Positions 12,434 to 25,122 are shown, numbered from the stretch's first letter. The stretch: DNA of 64,000 nt from Gossypium raimondii (GCF_025698545.1 NC_068577.1:2823501-2887500), one strand, 5' to 3'. Numbers and translations: made by a program. The notes: a model not told the origin generated them from the letters alone.

Positions 12434-15400
12434 ATGGATTCATGTTGTGTTGCCTTGAAAGTCAATTCTCATTTGGTGAATGTAAGGAATAGTGGCTTTG
12501 GCAATGGAGATAACGCATTTCTGGGGGAGAGAATTAGAGGGAGTCTTAATAACAACAGTGTTTGGGTCAATCGGGTGGCAAACAGCTTGAGCACTTATAA
12601 TAAGAAAGCTATGAAGATCAAACCTGGCGCTTTTGCTGTTATCACATCAAATAATCCCAGAGAAGCCAAGGTATGTTTGATTTTGTATCCATTGTATTTG
12701 TTTGATTGCCAATGAGGCCCTGGCAAGGTTACGAGCGCTCAAGTTCAAGTCTTAATTTAAATTAGTGCTTATTATGATCAAAGACCAGTTTCATCATTTA
12801 CTGTTGAAAACATGGACTTTGCAATGGCTCTTTGGTGAAACGAAATCCCATTCTTTCTTTGATTTTGGTTTTAGGCCTTACCGTCACGTCGATTTAACAG
12901 ACAAAGAGTTGACCCCAAGAATGTGGCTTCAATCATATTGGGAGGAGGTGCAGGGACTCATCTCTTTCCCCTTACCAGAAGGGCTGCCACGCCTGCTGTA
13001 AGGACATACAATTTCTTTAATGCTAACCTCAATTTCATGACAGATTTGTCTCTTTGTTTTAGCGATTTATTTAGCATATGCTTGATGCAGAATTCGATGC
13101 ATCGAGTCAAGATTTATGTTTTGACTGTGGTGCATGGTTTTTACGTGGCTATGATCTGTAGGTTCCAATTGGAGGATGCTATAAGCTGATAGACATTCCA
13201 ATGAGCAACTGTATCAACAGTGGGATAAACAAGATTTTTGTTCTGACACAGTTCAATTCGGCTTCCCTCAACCGGCACGTTGCCCGCACGTATTATGGCA
13301 ATGGTATAAATTTTGGAGATGGGTTTGTGGAGGTATGATATCATTAAGGTTTATAAAGATCAATTTGTTTAACTTTCTACTGATTCATCTGGTGGAATAA
13401 GATGGCTACGGGGTGGTTGTGAATATAGATGATCTATCGAGAAATACAAAGCGTGATGTTATCCAGAAGATAGAATGAACTCTTTTTGAATGATTTCTTG
13501 TATTGGATGCTATATGATCCGTAGTAGTTCTATTGAGAATTCCTTTGTGAGTAAGGCCAATTGAACGAAACTCATTTGATGAACAGATTCTGGCAGCCAC
13601 TCAAACATCAGGAGAGGCAGGGAAGAAGTGGTTCCAAGGAACCGCAGATGCTGTGAGGCAATTCATATGGGTATTTGAGGTAGGAACTAGAAGTATTATT
13701 TCCCTTTCTCATGAAAATAGTTACAACTTCATGTAGTTCACATTCGGTTCAACCTGAAATAAACTATGATAAATCAAAATTTATTCTTCTAGGATGCGAA
13801 GAATAGGAACATTGAGAATGTAGTGATCTTGTGTGGGGATCATCTCTATCGAATGGATTATATGGAATTCGTACAGGTATTGACATCTTTTACTCAATTG
13901 GTGTCATGTTTTTTTAGCATAAGCTGAATGCTTTGCTAACTTATTACAATGGATGACAGAGTCACGTAGACGGTAATGCTGATATTACAATTTCATGTGT
14001 GACGATGGACAACAGGTTTTCGGTCTTCTCAGCTTAACCATTTAGATTTTTAAGTTGTATATATACTTTATTTAACCGTTCCCTTTTAGTACCAGATTCA
14101 TGGTTTACCATCATGATGAAATTATCTCTTGGGTATATTTTTACCGCAATCTTCTTTTTGTAAACTCGAAACAATGTTGATTTACTTTTGTATAACTTTC
14201 TATCAACAAATCCTAAAAGCATCTAAGAAGCTGACCATCGATAATTGGTTACTTTCCAGCCGTGCTTCTGATTATGGACTGGTGAAGATAGATGGCAGGG
14301 GCCGTATTGTCCAGTTTTCTGAAAAGCCGAAGGGTGCTGATTTGAAAGCAATGGTAAGCACTAAGATGCTGTTATTGCGAGTTTGAAGGAAGGATTTGGT
14401 AGGTTCCTACTGAGCTTGCATTTATCTTATGTATGTTGCTGAAGGGCTAATAATTTAAAGCGCACTCGAGCAGATTTTCTTAAAACATGTTTTTACAGTG
14501 AGATACTGTTCTATTTACTTGATTTCTACCCATATAAACAATGAACATTTTCTCAAATGATACCACTTCTTTTTATGATTCTCTGCAGCAAACAGATACC
14601 ACTCTTCTAGGGTTGTCTCCCCAAGAAGCCGCAAGTTGCCCTTACATTGCATCAATGGGAGTCTATGTATTTAAGACGGACGTTTTATTAAAGCTTCTGA
14701 GATGGAGATTTCCTACTTCCAATGACTTCGGGTCTGAAATCATTCCTGCTGCAGTTAAGGAACATGACGTCCAGGTAAGAGCTATAAAAAGGTGTTCTAC
14801 ATGGTTTCCGTTTGTATACTGAGTAGTTGATCAAAAGGTGTACTAAATTCGGAATGTCTCACATGTCTACAGGCATATATTTTCAAAGACTACTGGGAAG
14901 ATATTGGAACCATAAAGTCCTTTTATGAAGCCAATTTAGCCCTCACTGAAGAGGTTGGTTTTATTGTTAGCCAAGTTTCTTGTTTTGCATTCTTATCCTT
15001 CGGCCTCTGAATCATGAGTTTGTTAAAATTTTCTTATATTTTCACTGGTTTATTGATTCGGATGTTATGTTAGATACATGTGAAACTTGTGTATTATTTT
15101 TTTTGGTCATCATTCGAATAAGCTTTAACCTCTATTGGTTGTCTCTTCCAAGCAGTTTCCTAAGTTTGAGTTTTATGATCCAAAGACACCTTTCTATACA
15201 TCTCCTCGATACTTACCACCGACGAAAATTGATAAATGCAGGGTATGTATACATTTGGACTAAAATTCTGCAATTTGTTTTGTTCCTTCTCATGTTTCAA
15301 TCTGTTCATGCAGATTAAAGATGCAATAATCTCCCATGGATGCTTCTTACGAGAGTGTAGTGTCCAACACTCGGTAATTGGCGAACGCTCACGTTTGGAC

Positions 15401-15966
15401 TCCGGCGTTGAGCTTCAGGTGAATTATCTTGGTTTAAGGCAAATCGGTTTCTTTTAAACTTCATAGTTCAATCTGACATAGTTCGACTCTTTCCTATCCA
15501 CAGGACACGGTTATGATGGGAGCAGACTATTACCAAACTGAGCTCGAAATTATATCTCTACTAGCAGAGGGTAAGGTCCCGATCGGAATTGGACACAATA
15601 CCAAAATCAGGTAGATTATTCAACACGGAGAACAAATTCTGACAGTTCAATGAAATATCCGTAATCTTGTCTGTATTATTTTCTCTGCCAGTAACTGCAT
15701 AATCGACAAGAATGCAAAGATAGGAAGAGATGTGATCATTGCGAATAAAGATGTAAGCATACAATCCATATTCATCCGTTCATTCATAGTCTTTTTCTGT
15801 ACATCAAGTACTACTGCATTTATAGAACTTCAATAAACCGCTACTGCTGCTGCTGCTTTCGTAGGGTGTTCAAGAAGCGGATAGGTCAGACGAAGGATTT
15901 TATATCCGGTCCGGTATCACCATCATACTAGATAAGGCAACAATAAAGGATGGTACAATTATATAA
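12434..15966 (+). CDS. Glucose-1-phosphate adenylyltransferase (AGPase) large subunit, plastidial
   Basis: Exons: 12434-12670, 12875-12997, 13162-13332, 13587-13679, 13793-13876, 13960-14015, 14260-14353, 14589-14774, 14873-14953, 15156-15242, 15314-15418, 15504-15610, 15692-15752, 15865-15966. All introns are GT-AG and all phases join, giving 528 aa, normal for the family. AGPase makes ADP-glucose from glucose-1-P and ATP, the committed step of starch synthesis in plastids; large subunits mainly set regulation in the heterotetramer. Residues 1-80 look like a transit peptide. Recognisable blocks are the nucleotide loop [12 protein letters not shown] (exon 2), [36 protein letters not shown], the sugar-phosphate block [17 protein letters not shown], and a C-terminal left-handed beta-helix ending DGTII. 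Residue H in GTHLFPLT (often Q, R or K) fits a large rather than small subunit. Which isoform (APL1-4 type) is not decided. Confidence 0.95.
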
Positions 15967-18900
15967 ACCAGATCGGATCTTAAATTACTTTCACGGAAAG
16001 CTCTGAGCTTGGAATCGAAAGGGCACCATCGAAAGCTGTCACGGTCCATTGCGGGAAGAAGGTTCTGAAGGTGGCATTTGCAGCATTTTGCCCTGGGAAA
16101 AGTAAAACAAAGAAGCTCCACTACTATGAATTACTTTTTATGTAAATTACAAGCTCTTTTTGCAGTGTAAGGTAGATATTAGATATGTTAGTTGGCTAAG
16201 CAAAATAAATCAAATGGCTAAGGGGCCCTTTGTTTCTTTTTCTGTTAGTAGAGTAATTTCTTTTTGAGGAAATGAAGGGTTAATGCTTGTAATTTATCCC
16301 TTTCATGCATTTAATTTATCTCTGCAAGGCGAAGTCAGAAATTAAATTATATATTTTTATATTTTATAATTTTAATAGCCTATATCTTTATAATTTTTTA
16401 AGGGTTAAATTAAATTTTTATCATAATTTAAAATTTTATATATTATAAAGAAGATTAAATAGAAAATTTTTTATTTTAAAGAGGTTAACCTCCTGCCAGC
16501 TCCCCTAAATTTGCCACTGTAATCCCAGTTGGGTTTTAATCCTTTTGATAAATAAAAAAATTATTTTGGAAAATGCTTATCAAACTTATTAGTATTTATT
16601 TATTTCTAAGTGCTATTAATGAAAAATACTTCTTCAACTATGTTTCTTAGAACCCAAACACCAATTTTTAAAAGTTATTTAATTTTGGTAAAATAATTTA
16701 TTTGGCATTCTATAAAAAGTTATTTTAGTTATTTATTTAATTTTTTTGCCTTATCTTTTAAACTTGCATTATTTGTCAAATTACTCCAAAATGGATAGAA
16801 AAATTGATGTTTGTTAGCTTTGTTATGGATTGTTATATGGATGCCACGTCAGCAACTAAATTTTTTAGAATTTTAAAATTATTAAAATTATTTAAAATAA
16901 AATAAAATATTAATTTTAAAAAAATAATTAATTGCTAACGTGACATACACGTGATACCATGGTAACAAAGTTAACAAACGTTAACTTTTTTATCCATTTT
17001 GGGATAATTTAACAAGTAATGCAAATTCAATGACTAGAAGAGACGAAAAATTAAACGAAAAGCTAAAATAATTTTTTTTAAGTTAAAGGGTCAAATAAAT
17101 CATTATACTTTTAATTTTTCATATTTACTCGGAAAATAAGACAAAAGATTGCAGTATTGAATGGAACAACTAAAATAATTCTAAGGAAAAAAGTAAGAAA
17201 GAATATCTTAAAATTAAAAGAAAATATTAACAAAATAGTACTCAATGCTTAATCTTATAATAATAAATTAAAATGGCAATAAAATATTACTCAAGGTTTG
17301 TTAATTTTGAAAATAACATGTATTCAGAAGAAGAATACCCTAATTTTTACAAAACTAAAATTTTAGAATTTGATATTAGATTAAGGGAAAAAATAAAAGA
17401 TTGCTACCTAAGTCTGACTTAAAATATGAGTATTAATTTGTGCTCAAATTTACTTATATTTGTAAATGGTTAACTAAAACCGTTTAAATCATCAATATTA
17501 TTTTTATTTTAAAAATAATTATTTTATTTATGAATTATAGATTCTTTACTACAACTATATAATTTTCCTTTTATTAAATTTTCTAAACATAACAATTTAA
17601 TATTTATATTATAATATATTATATTTTCTATATGATATATAGATTAGTAAAATAAATAAAAAATAATATATTATAAACTTGAAAATAAGTGGATTAGGCT
17701 TGGGCTTTTAATATGGAGTCAAGCCTGATCTAAGTTTATACAGGCTTAATTTTTTTCCCAAATCTATTTTTTGTGCTTTATATTTTTGTCCAAACTTCTC
17801 AAATTTTGAATGAGCTTTTGAACTTAGGTGAGTAGCTTGATGCTTAAATTATGTAATTGTGTAATTACAATTTGTATAGATGACGTATAGAATTACGATA
17901 TAATTACATATTGTCCGCCAAACACGTCTAGGGAATTAAAATTCTTTATGGTTACTAGTAATTACACTTTCATTCAATTATTTGGGGTGCCAAACAGACC
18001 CTAACTAAAAAAATTGACTTCAAAATTAAAAGGTTTAATACCTCATTTGACCCTTATACATTACAAAAAATCTTAATTTGGTACTTAAAAGAATTTTTTT
18101 GGTCACTTAGGCCCTGTGCTATCATTTAGTCTATTTTGTTACCTCATTTGACATTTCTAATAAAAGAAAACTCATAAACCTACCATGTGTTCACAAAAAA
18201 AAAAACAGAAAAATCATTAAATCATTAAAAATGCAAAAATTCTAAATTTTTCTTAAAAATATAATATATTATAATGTATACAAATTTACGTATCAATGTA
18301 AAAAAGTTTGAAACAAAATAATATATAAGAAAAATGGTAACTACACCTAATAGTAAGTTTACACTTTGGTCACTCAATTTCAAAAAAAATTATATTTGAA
18401 ATCTAAAGTTATAAGTTGGCCACTGACTCGTTAACTTGGTAATGAATGTCAAATATGACCATTAATTCACTATTCACATAGGGTAATTACGCCCAAGGCC
18501 ACTCAACTATTAATAAGTTTACATTTTGATTAGTTATTTTTTTAAAAAAAATTACAAGTTGGTCGTTAAGCAATTTGAAAGTTTTAGGGACCTCATTCAC
18601 AATTGTATTTCAGTAATTTCACCACTGTTCGACCTCCTGGTTTAAACCCAAAGTTCTAATGTAGAAGCTTTCCGATCTTCATCCACCATCATCGGATGAT
18701 CGCTTGACTCTAATATGTTATTCTTCTTAGCTAGACTTCCCCGTTTTGGATTGATCCTCCTCACATGGAACTTTTTGACTAACTCTTGACCGGATCTAAT
18801 ATATTTGAGTTTCCCTTTTCTTTTGATATTTGATTCTATTTTCTTTACTTTTATTTTGTCTCTTTCCTTTAGTAGATCCTGTTTGAGGCTCACTAAAACA

Positions 18901-19363
18901 TGAAGCTTTCTTCCCTTTTTATTTGTATTTTGTTTGTTTTGATTGTAGTTGTGGTGATATTTGATTACTGGTTTGGGGTAAGGGTGTCTAAAATTGATTA
19001 TAAAATTTCTTAGTTATGGTTTTGACCGAAGAGAAAATAGTGATAGGGTTAAGAATGAAGTATTGTTGAGTTGGTTAGGTTAGAGGTGAGGCATACCGTT
19101 TAGATTATCAGGTTACGGAGTAATGATGCAAAGATTAGTGACTTTGTAAACTTCTAAGCTTACTAGTAATTTAGTAACCAAAATGTAACATTCTTAAGTT
19201 AAGTGACTACATTGTAAACTTACTAATAATTTAGTGATCAAATTATACATTTACCCATCCAACATCAGATGTCCATTATCAAGATAGCGGCCAATGACTA
19301 ACTTGTAATTTTTTATTAATTCTGTGGCTAACTTATAAATTTTTATAATTAAGTGATCAAAGT
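15967..19363. other. Gene-free AT-rich stretch with MITEs and foldback repeats
   Basis: After the AGPase 3' flank come a short MITE (16326-16516) and AT-rich sequence. A remnant with GGCTTGGGCTTTTAATATGG / TTTTTTCCCAAATC words lies near 17690-17850. At about 18340-19260 opposed arms containing TAGTAAGTTTACACTTTGGTCACT and their reverse complements form an eroded foldback element. No coding sequence was recognised; an open minus-strand stretch at 18642-18893 is Lys/Arg-rich without family features. Confidence 0.45.
16326..16516. mobile_element. Short MITE, GGGGCGAAGCTAG family (decayed)
   Basis: It opens CAAGGCGAAGTCAGAAATTAAATT and closes with CCTGCCAGCTCCCCTAAATTTGCC; the interior is A/T-rich with TAATTTTTTAAGGG words as in the better copy at 38179-38439. 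Confidence 0.45.
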
Positions 19364-19920
19364 TTAGGGTCTGTTTGATAGGGGGAAAATATTTTCTGGA
19401 ATTGATTTTCCCCATTTTTCAGTGTTTGATTGAAGGAAAATATTTTCCTTTTGGAAAATCAACTACAAAACACGGGAAAATGCCTTACAATTTTGGGAAA
19501 TTGTCTTACCGATTCAATCTCCGTAAGACATTTTCCTAAAGCTCTCGAGCATTCTTCTCCTTCATCTAGTAAGCTCCTTCATCCATTCTTCTCCTTCCTT
19601 CATTCCTTCAAATTTCCGTTATTGAAAGCTTCATTTTGGTTCGGAATCTGAAACCGCTCTTTGATACGTTGCAATTCCATTTCCATTTTTCGACGGTTAC
19701 TTCGTTTATTTTTCATTTCTTTTGGCTTTTATGCTCTGTTTATTTTTCATTCCTTTTTGGTTGCTCTGCGCTTGCCATTTCGCTTTCAAATGATGGGTAA
19801 GCTTCCTTCTTCTTTTATTCTTCGTTCGGTTGTTAATGCTGGAAGCCATCTTTCTAATTTCCACTCTTTCTTCTTCTTCTAACACCATTGCTACCCACAT
19901 CGACTGCCTAAGTAAGAAAC

Positions 19921-21142
19921 TGTCCTAAGAACAATCAGGGATTTGAAGGTGGTTGTGTGGCTAGGTTCCTTGGCAGGCTTTCTTTTGAACCTTTGAAAGA
20001 AAATCCTCTCTTTGGTCCTTCTTCTAATACGTATGTATCATGTTCCCCCTATCTTTAAATTTCACTTCTTTTTACTGTCTCTGGTTTTCTGAGATTTTGT
20101 TCAGTTTTTGTGTTTTTTTTAATGTGATGGGAAATTGGGTTGGAATTAAAGTTGAGGGTCCTTTTGCAACTTTCAATTCTAAAGAAGAGGAAAAAAATTG
20201 CTTGCAAGTTTTAGATATGGACTACGGTATCTTTTAGAAGTTGTTCATGTAGGAAGTTCTTATTTGATGATTCAACTGCAGTTCCCAATTGATCTTCTAT
20301 AGGATTATCCTTGGATCATGCTAAAGGATATATCAATCTGTGATTTATTTTGATTCTATTGGAAATTTGTGTCTGATATGATTGATACTATTTAAGGTTA
20401 TTATTAGATTTGTTCTTCCTTGTTCATTTAGCAGCAATAGGAATTCTCAATATGAAATGTCATGGTTTGCTTTGTCTATAGTAGGGGTGTAAAGGTGCTT
20501 GCAAACTACTTGAAGAAAGACTCGAACTCGGTCGAGCTATCAATTGAGTCAAATTTGAGCTTTGTTAAATAATGGCATGTCTGGAAATCATGGACTGGGT
20601 AATGAAGTTAGTTGCTTTGTTAATTTAAGGATTAATGGTTTTATAGGAACTTAAGTTAGTTGCTTTGTTAATTTGGGTAATGAACTTTGTCTGGAAATCA
20701 AGGACTGGTTAATGAAGTTAGTTGATTTGTAGCTTTATTTTGTTTTTGTATGGTCTAATGTAAATCCTAATGTTTCGATAGTAATCGGGTAGAAGTTCGG
20801 TTTTGGCTATTGTCATTCAAGATGTAAATGATGTCGAACATTTTATATCCTTATGGCTTAGCAACCCTTTTTTTATAATGCCATGTAAATGCGTTGATAA
20901 TCGCGAGTTGTTTAATTTTATGTTGTTCTTTCTCCTCCTCCTTCAGATTGGAAAAATTGGGAGCCTTAAAATGGGACAAGGTAGTGCATGGCAATCAAGC
21001 GTGGAGGCTTATCACTTGCATCTGGCTGCAAGCTGGTGTTATTCATCCGCTTGCAAACATGTTGAGCTTGATCTTCATTGGAATTCGCCTTGAACAACAA
21101 TTTGGATTCAAGATCGTTATCTTCCTTTTTGCAGTTGTATAA
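19921..21142 (+). pseudogene. Rhomboid-like intramembrane protease, truncated fragment
   Basis: Two exon pieces remain. Exon A (19921-20030) encodes [20 protein letters not shown] then [16 protein letters not shown]. Exon B (20947-21142) encodes [20 protein letters not shown], then a segment with [18 protein letters not shown]. The splice phase joins correctly (AC|A) with GT donor and AG acceptor, so intron structure was carried along, which excludes a processed copy. This is the conserved N-terminal half of plant RBL proteins, covering the loop after TM1 and TM2. The catalytic GASG serine and the later histidine are absent, because the frame ends in TAA at 21140 right after RLEQQFGF. An in-frame TAA lies immediately 5' of exon A, and no TM1 or start is seen. 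It cannot encode an active protease. Confidence 0.8.
20577..20732. repeat. Local duplication in the rhomboid fragment's intron
   Basis: The words CTGGAAATCATGGACTGG and TAATGAAGTTAGTTG occur at about 20580-20615 and again at about 20692-20727 with a few changes; a GTTAGTTGCTTTGTTAATTT word also recurs. This suggests a ~110-base internal duplication. Confidence 0.6.
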
Positions 21143-22074
21143 TATTTCTAGAATATGTAACATTTATAAGCATTTTGTCAATCTTTGGTTGGTTTTTTAA
21201 TTGACATATGTTCTTTAATTGACAACAATTTGGATTCAGTACGTTATCTGTTCCTTTGCATTTTTGTGTGCTGAGATCAATATTTACTTTCTCTGAGGTC
21301 GTATCTATAATCTAACTTTGTCTCTTTGGACATTAAAGGATGAAAGTTTAATTATTAGAGATACAATATCTCTAGTTTCCGCATTAAATCGTTCAATCGG
21401 CATACAACCATGACTTGTGCCGATACAAGTGCCTTGAAATTGTTCATTGGGGCATTCATCTACTTGTATTCACGAAGCGACTTGTTGAAAATAAGTGTGC
21501 AAGGGCCCCAAAACATGTCCTAACACCTAAAATCAATCCAAAACCATTACCAATCATTCCCTAATATTTCTAAACATTATAAAACATAAAACACCATCAA
21601 ATCAACATATATTCCAAATAAAGCTCAACCAAGTTCACAGAGCTAACAAAATATTCAAGATGCGATGAGATTAGTTAAGATAGTAACTTCGCTTTAAGTC
21701 GAGCCTTTACCTACGCGTTGAAAAAATAATATGTTAAGCTTGTAAAAACTTAGTAAATAGTCAAGAATTAAGCTTTCCTTTGCAAGTAATCAATATTAAA
21801 CATATAAATACCTTGTTTATGATATATTAAAATGGAATTAAGTAGACATTAAGCATTAAGATTCTCAAAACTATTTATTATATGTTACTAATCAATTCAC
21901 TAATAAATTTCACTTACCATTTCATTTTAGCCCAAATATAGATTTAATAGGACATAAGGATATGTGGATAGAACACTGAATCACTAGAACAAATGTAAAA
22001 ATAACTTTTCCGGAAAATATTTTCAGGAAATCTGTCAAATAACAGAAAATATTTTACAGGCAATCAAACGGACC

Positions 22075-22778
22075 TTAAACTTTCACTAAAAACGTTTGCT
22101 CGTTTCTCGCTTCCCCATACAACGTCAAAGAAACGGAAATCAGTTTCTGGGAGAGTCGGAGTCCAAAGTTTAACAACGGAGAGTCCTTTGAGGTCAGCCC
22201 ATTTTTCTACTTCAAAATTTTAATCTTTTAATGCATTTATTACAAATATTTAATCTTCATGCATTCAATCATTATTAAAAAAAAAATTAATAGTAGACTC
22301 TTTACTTTCAATGATATATGCTGTGTAAATCTAGGGTTTTGGTTGTTCTGGTTTTGGAAAGCTTTTTTTTTTTATTATGAATGCTAAGTTGTTGTTTGGT
22401 TGGTCAGAAAGCTGAGGTGGAAGTTTGGTGATGGGTGATTGATTTTTTGTCCAGTAATTGATGGGATTTTTTTCTTTTTATATCTGTTCCTAGATTCTGG
22501 GCATAAAAGCAATATTTTTCCTTGTTTCTTGAACAAACATAATCTTAGGGTTTTCTCTACATTGTATTCATTGATTGAGAATTACTAGCTACATTTTTGT
22601 TTTTCATTGCTCATGGTGTTAAGTGGTGATATCTGATGATTTACTGCTAGTAGTGCTTAAATTGATGGAGTGTTTAACCATAGTTTATGAGTGTTTATTT
22701 ACAACAAACCTAATGAATCTTTGTGCTTAAGTTGACTGGGTTCTTCTCTTATGATGTAGGAATTGAAGCTAATACTGA
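22075..22778 (+). other. RER1 upstream region with probable 5' UTR intron
   Basis: A purine-rich leader at about 22120-22193 ends CCTTTGAG|GTCAGCC, a plausible donor, and a matching acceptor GATGTAG|GAATTG lies 21 bases before the RER1 ATG. A leader intron of ~570 bases is therefore likely but rests only on splice signals. Confidence 0.45.
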
Positions 22779-24100
22779 ATGGAGGGTATTGGAGGTGATA
22801 GGGCACCAGTGGCCTCACCTTTGCCTCAATGGGGGCATGATACTTGGAGGATGTATCAGTATTATCTAGATAAGACTACTCCTCATACAACTTATAGATG
22901 GATGGGAACCCTTGTTATAGCAGCTATATATTGTTTACGAGTCTATTCTGTTCAAGGTTTTTACATAGTCTCATATGGCCTTGGGATCTACCTTTTGAAT
23001 TTGCTTATCGGGTTTTTGTCTCCTCTGGTTGATCCAGAACTTGAAATTTCTGATGGGCCTCTACTGCCAACAAAAGGATCAGATGAATTCAAGCCGTTTA
23101 TTCGTAGGCTACCTGAGTTTAAGTTCTGGTAATTGAAGCTTTATATATTGCTTCTCGTCTATAATGATGCTTTACAGGCATTTTATTGGTGGCATTGTTC
23201 TGTTATGTTTTCTATGCTGAAATCTTTGTGATATGTTTATAAGGGACACACCTTACCTATTTAGGCCAAGTTAAAGGCATTGCCTGATTGTTCATATTGA
23301 TGGAAACATACCCTTTGTCGTTTACCAAAATGGAGAAGATGTGGAAACATGTGATACCTGACTTGATATTGCAGTCTTTTATACCTATTCAATGCCTGAC
23401 TTAAAGATGTGGAAAATGCGTAAAAGCGTTAGCTCTCATCTGTCAAATCCAGTAGTCATTACCTTCTCATGCATTTTACTGCTTATTTAGAATGTAGAAT
23501 TTTTTACTTCTTTTTCCAAGGAAGTACAGTTTAGAAATGTATTTTCCATTCATAGCATAGAAATGCCGGTCATTATTTATCGTAGTCAGTCATATTTCTT
23601 CATCCATTTGGGAATTTGTTTTCTTGCTTGAGGTCTATGTGAAATTGTGCTTAATGAATGGGCATTTTGAGTATGTGTGTAATACCTCTGTTTTATAATT
23701 TTTGCAGGTACTCCATGACAAAGGCTTTCTACATAGCATTTGTTATGACTTTCTTTTCCTTATTTGATGTTCCTGTCTTTTGGCCTATACTACTTTGTTA
23801 CTGGATTGTTCTTTTTGTCCTCACGATGAGGCGTCAGATTGCACATATGATCAAGTACAAGTACATCCCCTTGAACATCGGAAAGCAGGTGAGCTTCCAA
23901 CGCATAAATTAGCTCCCACATTTATAATTTTAACCATATCAGTGTGCACGTTTTTCTTCTACTTTTAATCACTAGAGGCAACCTGGAAGTTCAGTCTCTG
24001 GCATCTATCTGCTTGAGAGATAATTATCTCCTTCCATATTTGACAGAAGTACACTGGTAAGAAAGCTTCTACGAGTGGCAGCAGCTTGTGTGGGGATTGA
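22779..24100 (+). CDS. RER1: RER1 family ER-retrieval receptor
   Basis: Exons are 22779-23128, 23708-23888 and 24047-24100 (194 aa; plant RER1 proteins are about this long). RER1 is a four-pass membrane protein of the cis-Golgi that returns ER membrane proteins such as Sec12 to the ER in COPI vesicles. Visible hallmarks are the N-terminal cytosolic [19 protein letters not shown], a first hydrophobic pair (about residues 42-78, with [20 protein letters not shown]), the polar loop PLVDPELE...[29 protein letters not shown] across the first junction, a second hydrophobic pair (about 124-160), and the basic tail [20 protein letters not shown]. The start codon opens the family-typical MEGIGG N-terminus. 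The gene appears intact. Confidence 0.96.
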
Positions 24101-24105
24101 AGCTT

Positions 24106-24275
24106 CCTATAATGGACTTTGGTGGGAAGAAAAGGAAAAATGGACTTTGGTGGGAAGAAAAGGAAAAACAGCATCGTTACGCAGTTATTACAAACATGAG
24201 TTAAGGAAAAATGGACTTTGGTGGGAAGAAAAGGAAAAACAGCATCGTTACGCAGTTATTACAAACATGAGTTAA
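24106..24275. repeat. 71-bp tandem repeat in the RER1 3' region
   Basis: Two near-identical 71-base units (24134-24204 and 24205-24275) each begin GGAAAAATGGACTTTGGTGG and end ACAAACATGAGTTAA. They are preceded by a ~28-base partial copy of the unit's start (24106-24133). The array begins six bases after the RER1 stop, so it probably lies in the 3' UTR. Confidence 0.9.
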
Positions 24276-25122
24276 GTTGTCCCCTATGAAGTGCTGACAT
24301 CCCAGAACACGGACATTATTGTTTCTATACACATGGTGATGAAGATTTGGTCAAACAGATTTTTGAGATTATTGGCAAGTAATTTGTACAACACGTTAAT
24401 CGTTTCACTCGTGTGATCTATATTTGTAGAAGCTAATGGGGTGCAACTGCCAAACTGCAATTCATACCGACTTCCATTTCACATTTATGTGCTATTTGAA
24501 TCAAGGAAGTTTACCGCCAGGCTTATTGTTTTTGTTCCTGGTATTGGTACGTGTATGTACCTATTTTTATGTGTTTTGATACAGTTTATTAATAGTATAT
24601 ACACACGCAAAAATGTTTTTCGTGTATATATGTAGTTTGATTTTTATTTTTTGTATTTTATGTCCGTTTTATGGTTCATATCTTTGGATTCATGGTTAGC
24701 TCCTCTAATAATGTTGTTTTCAACTTGCTTCCTCTCTTGAGAGTACAATGTCTTGAGAGTCGTCGTTAATTTCTCATTAGTTCATTTTATCCTCACACTT
24801 CAACAAATCATAAGCATGTATAATGGGATTCGTTACATAACTCTTGTTTATAATGATTAATTTTAATTTTAAATTGTATTATAAAAATATGTTAAAAAAT
24901 ATTGAAAATGATTTAAAATATAAGAATGCATTTCGTATCGGTAACATACAAAGATGAAGACTTTTATTACGTACAATTCCAAGAATCTCGTATAATTTTA
25001 TTATTTGCCTTACTCCTCGTTGCAGGAAAGAGTCGATAAGAAAAAACAAAACAAAAAACAAAACAGTAAGACCGAAAAGAGTTAGCCATGCCCTTTGTAC
25101 TTTGGCCTCAAAAAGGAATCAA
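24276..25122. other. Region between convergent RER1 and laccase genes
   Basis: No gene is visible. It contains the RER1 3' end, AT-rich sequence and the laccase 3' UTR. The part from about 24852 is duplicated at about 46935, where the laccase duplication begins. Confidence 0.5.

Larger units (their letters stand above)
19367..22074. mobile_element. TIR element carrying a rhomboid gene fragment (PIF/Harbinger-like ends)
   Basis: The left end reads GGGTCTGTTTGATAGGGGG, and the right end read inward on the minus strand is GGTCCGTTTGATTGCC. Both are abutted outside by TTA (19364-19366 and 22075-22077), the target-site triplet of PIF/Harbinger and Tourist elements. Just inside both ends are opposed GGAAAATATTTTC words. 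The inverted similarity also continues a few bases outward (AAAGTTTA), so the exact termini are uncertain by several bases. The 2.7 kb between them has no transposase ORF but contains two exons of a rhomboid protease gene. The subterminal block (GTGTTTTGTAG, CTTCTCCTTCATC) is shared with the remnant at 4840-5169. I infer a non-autonomous, gene-fragment-carrying (Pack-type) element. Confidence 0.6.

Noticed and set aside
18642-18893. Lys/Arg-rich 83-codon minus-strand frame
   Set aside because: It lies within a foldback repeat region, and its composition reflects A/T-rich repeat sequence.
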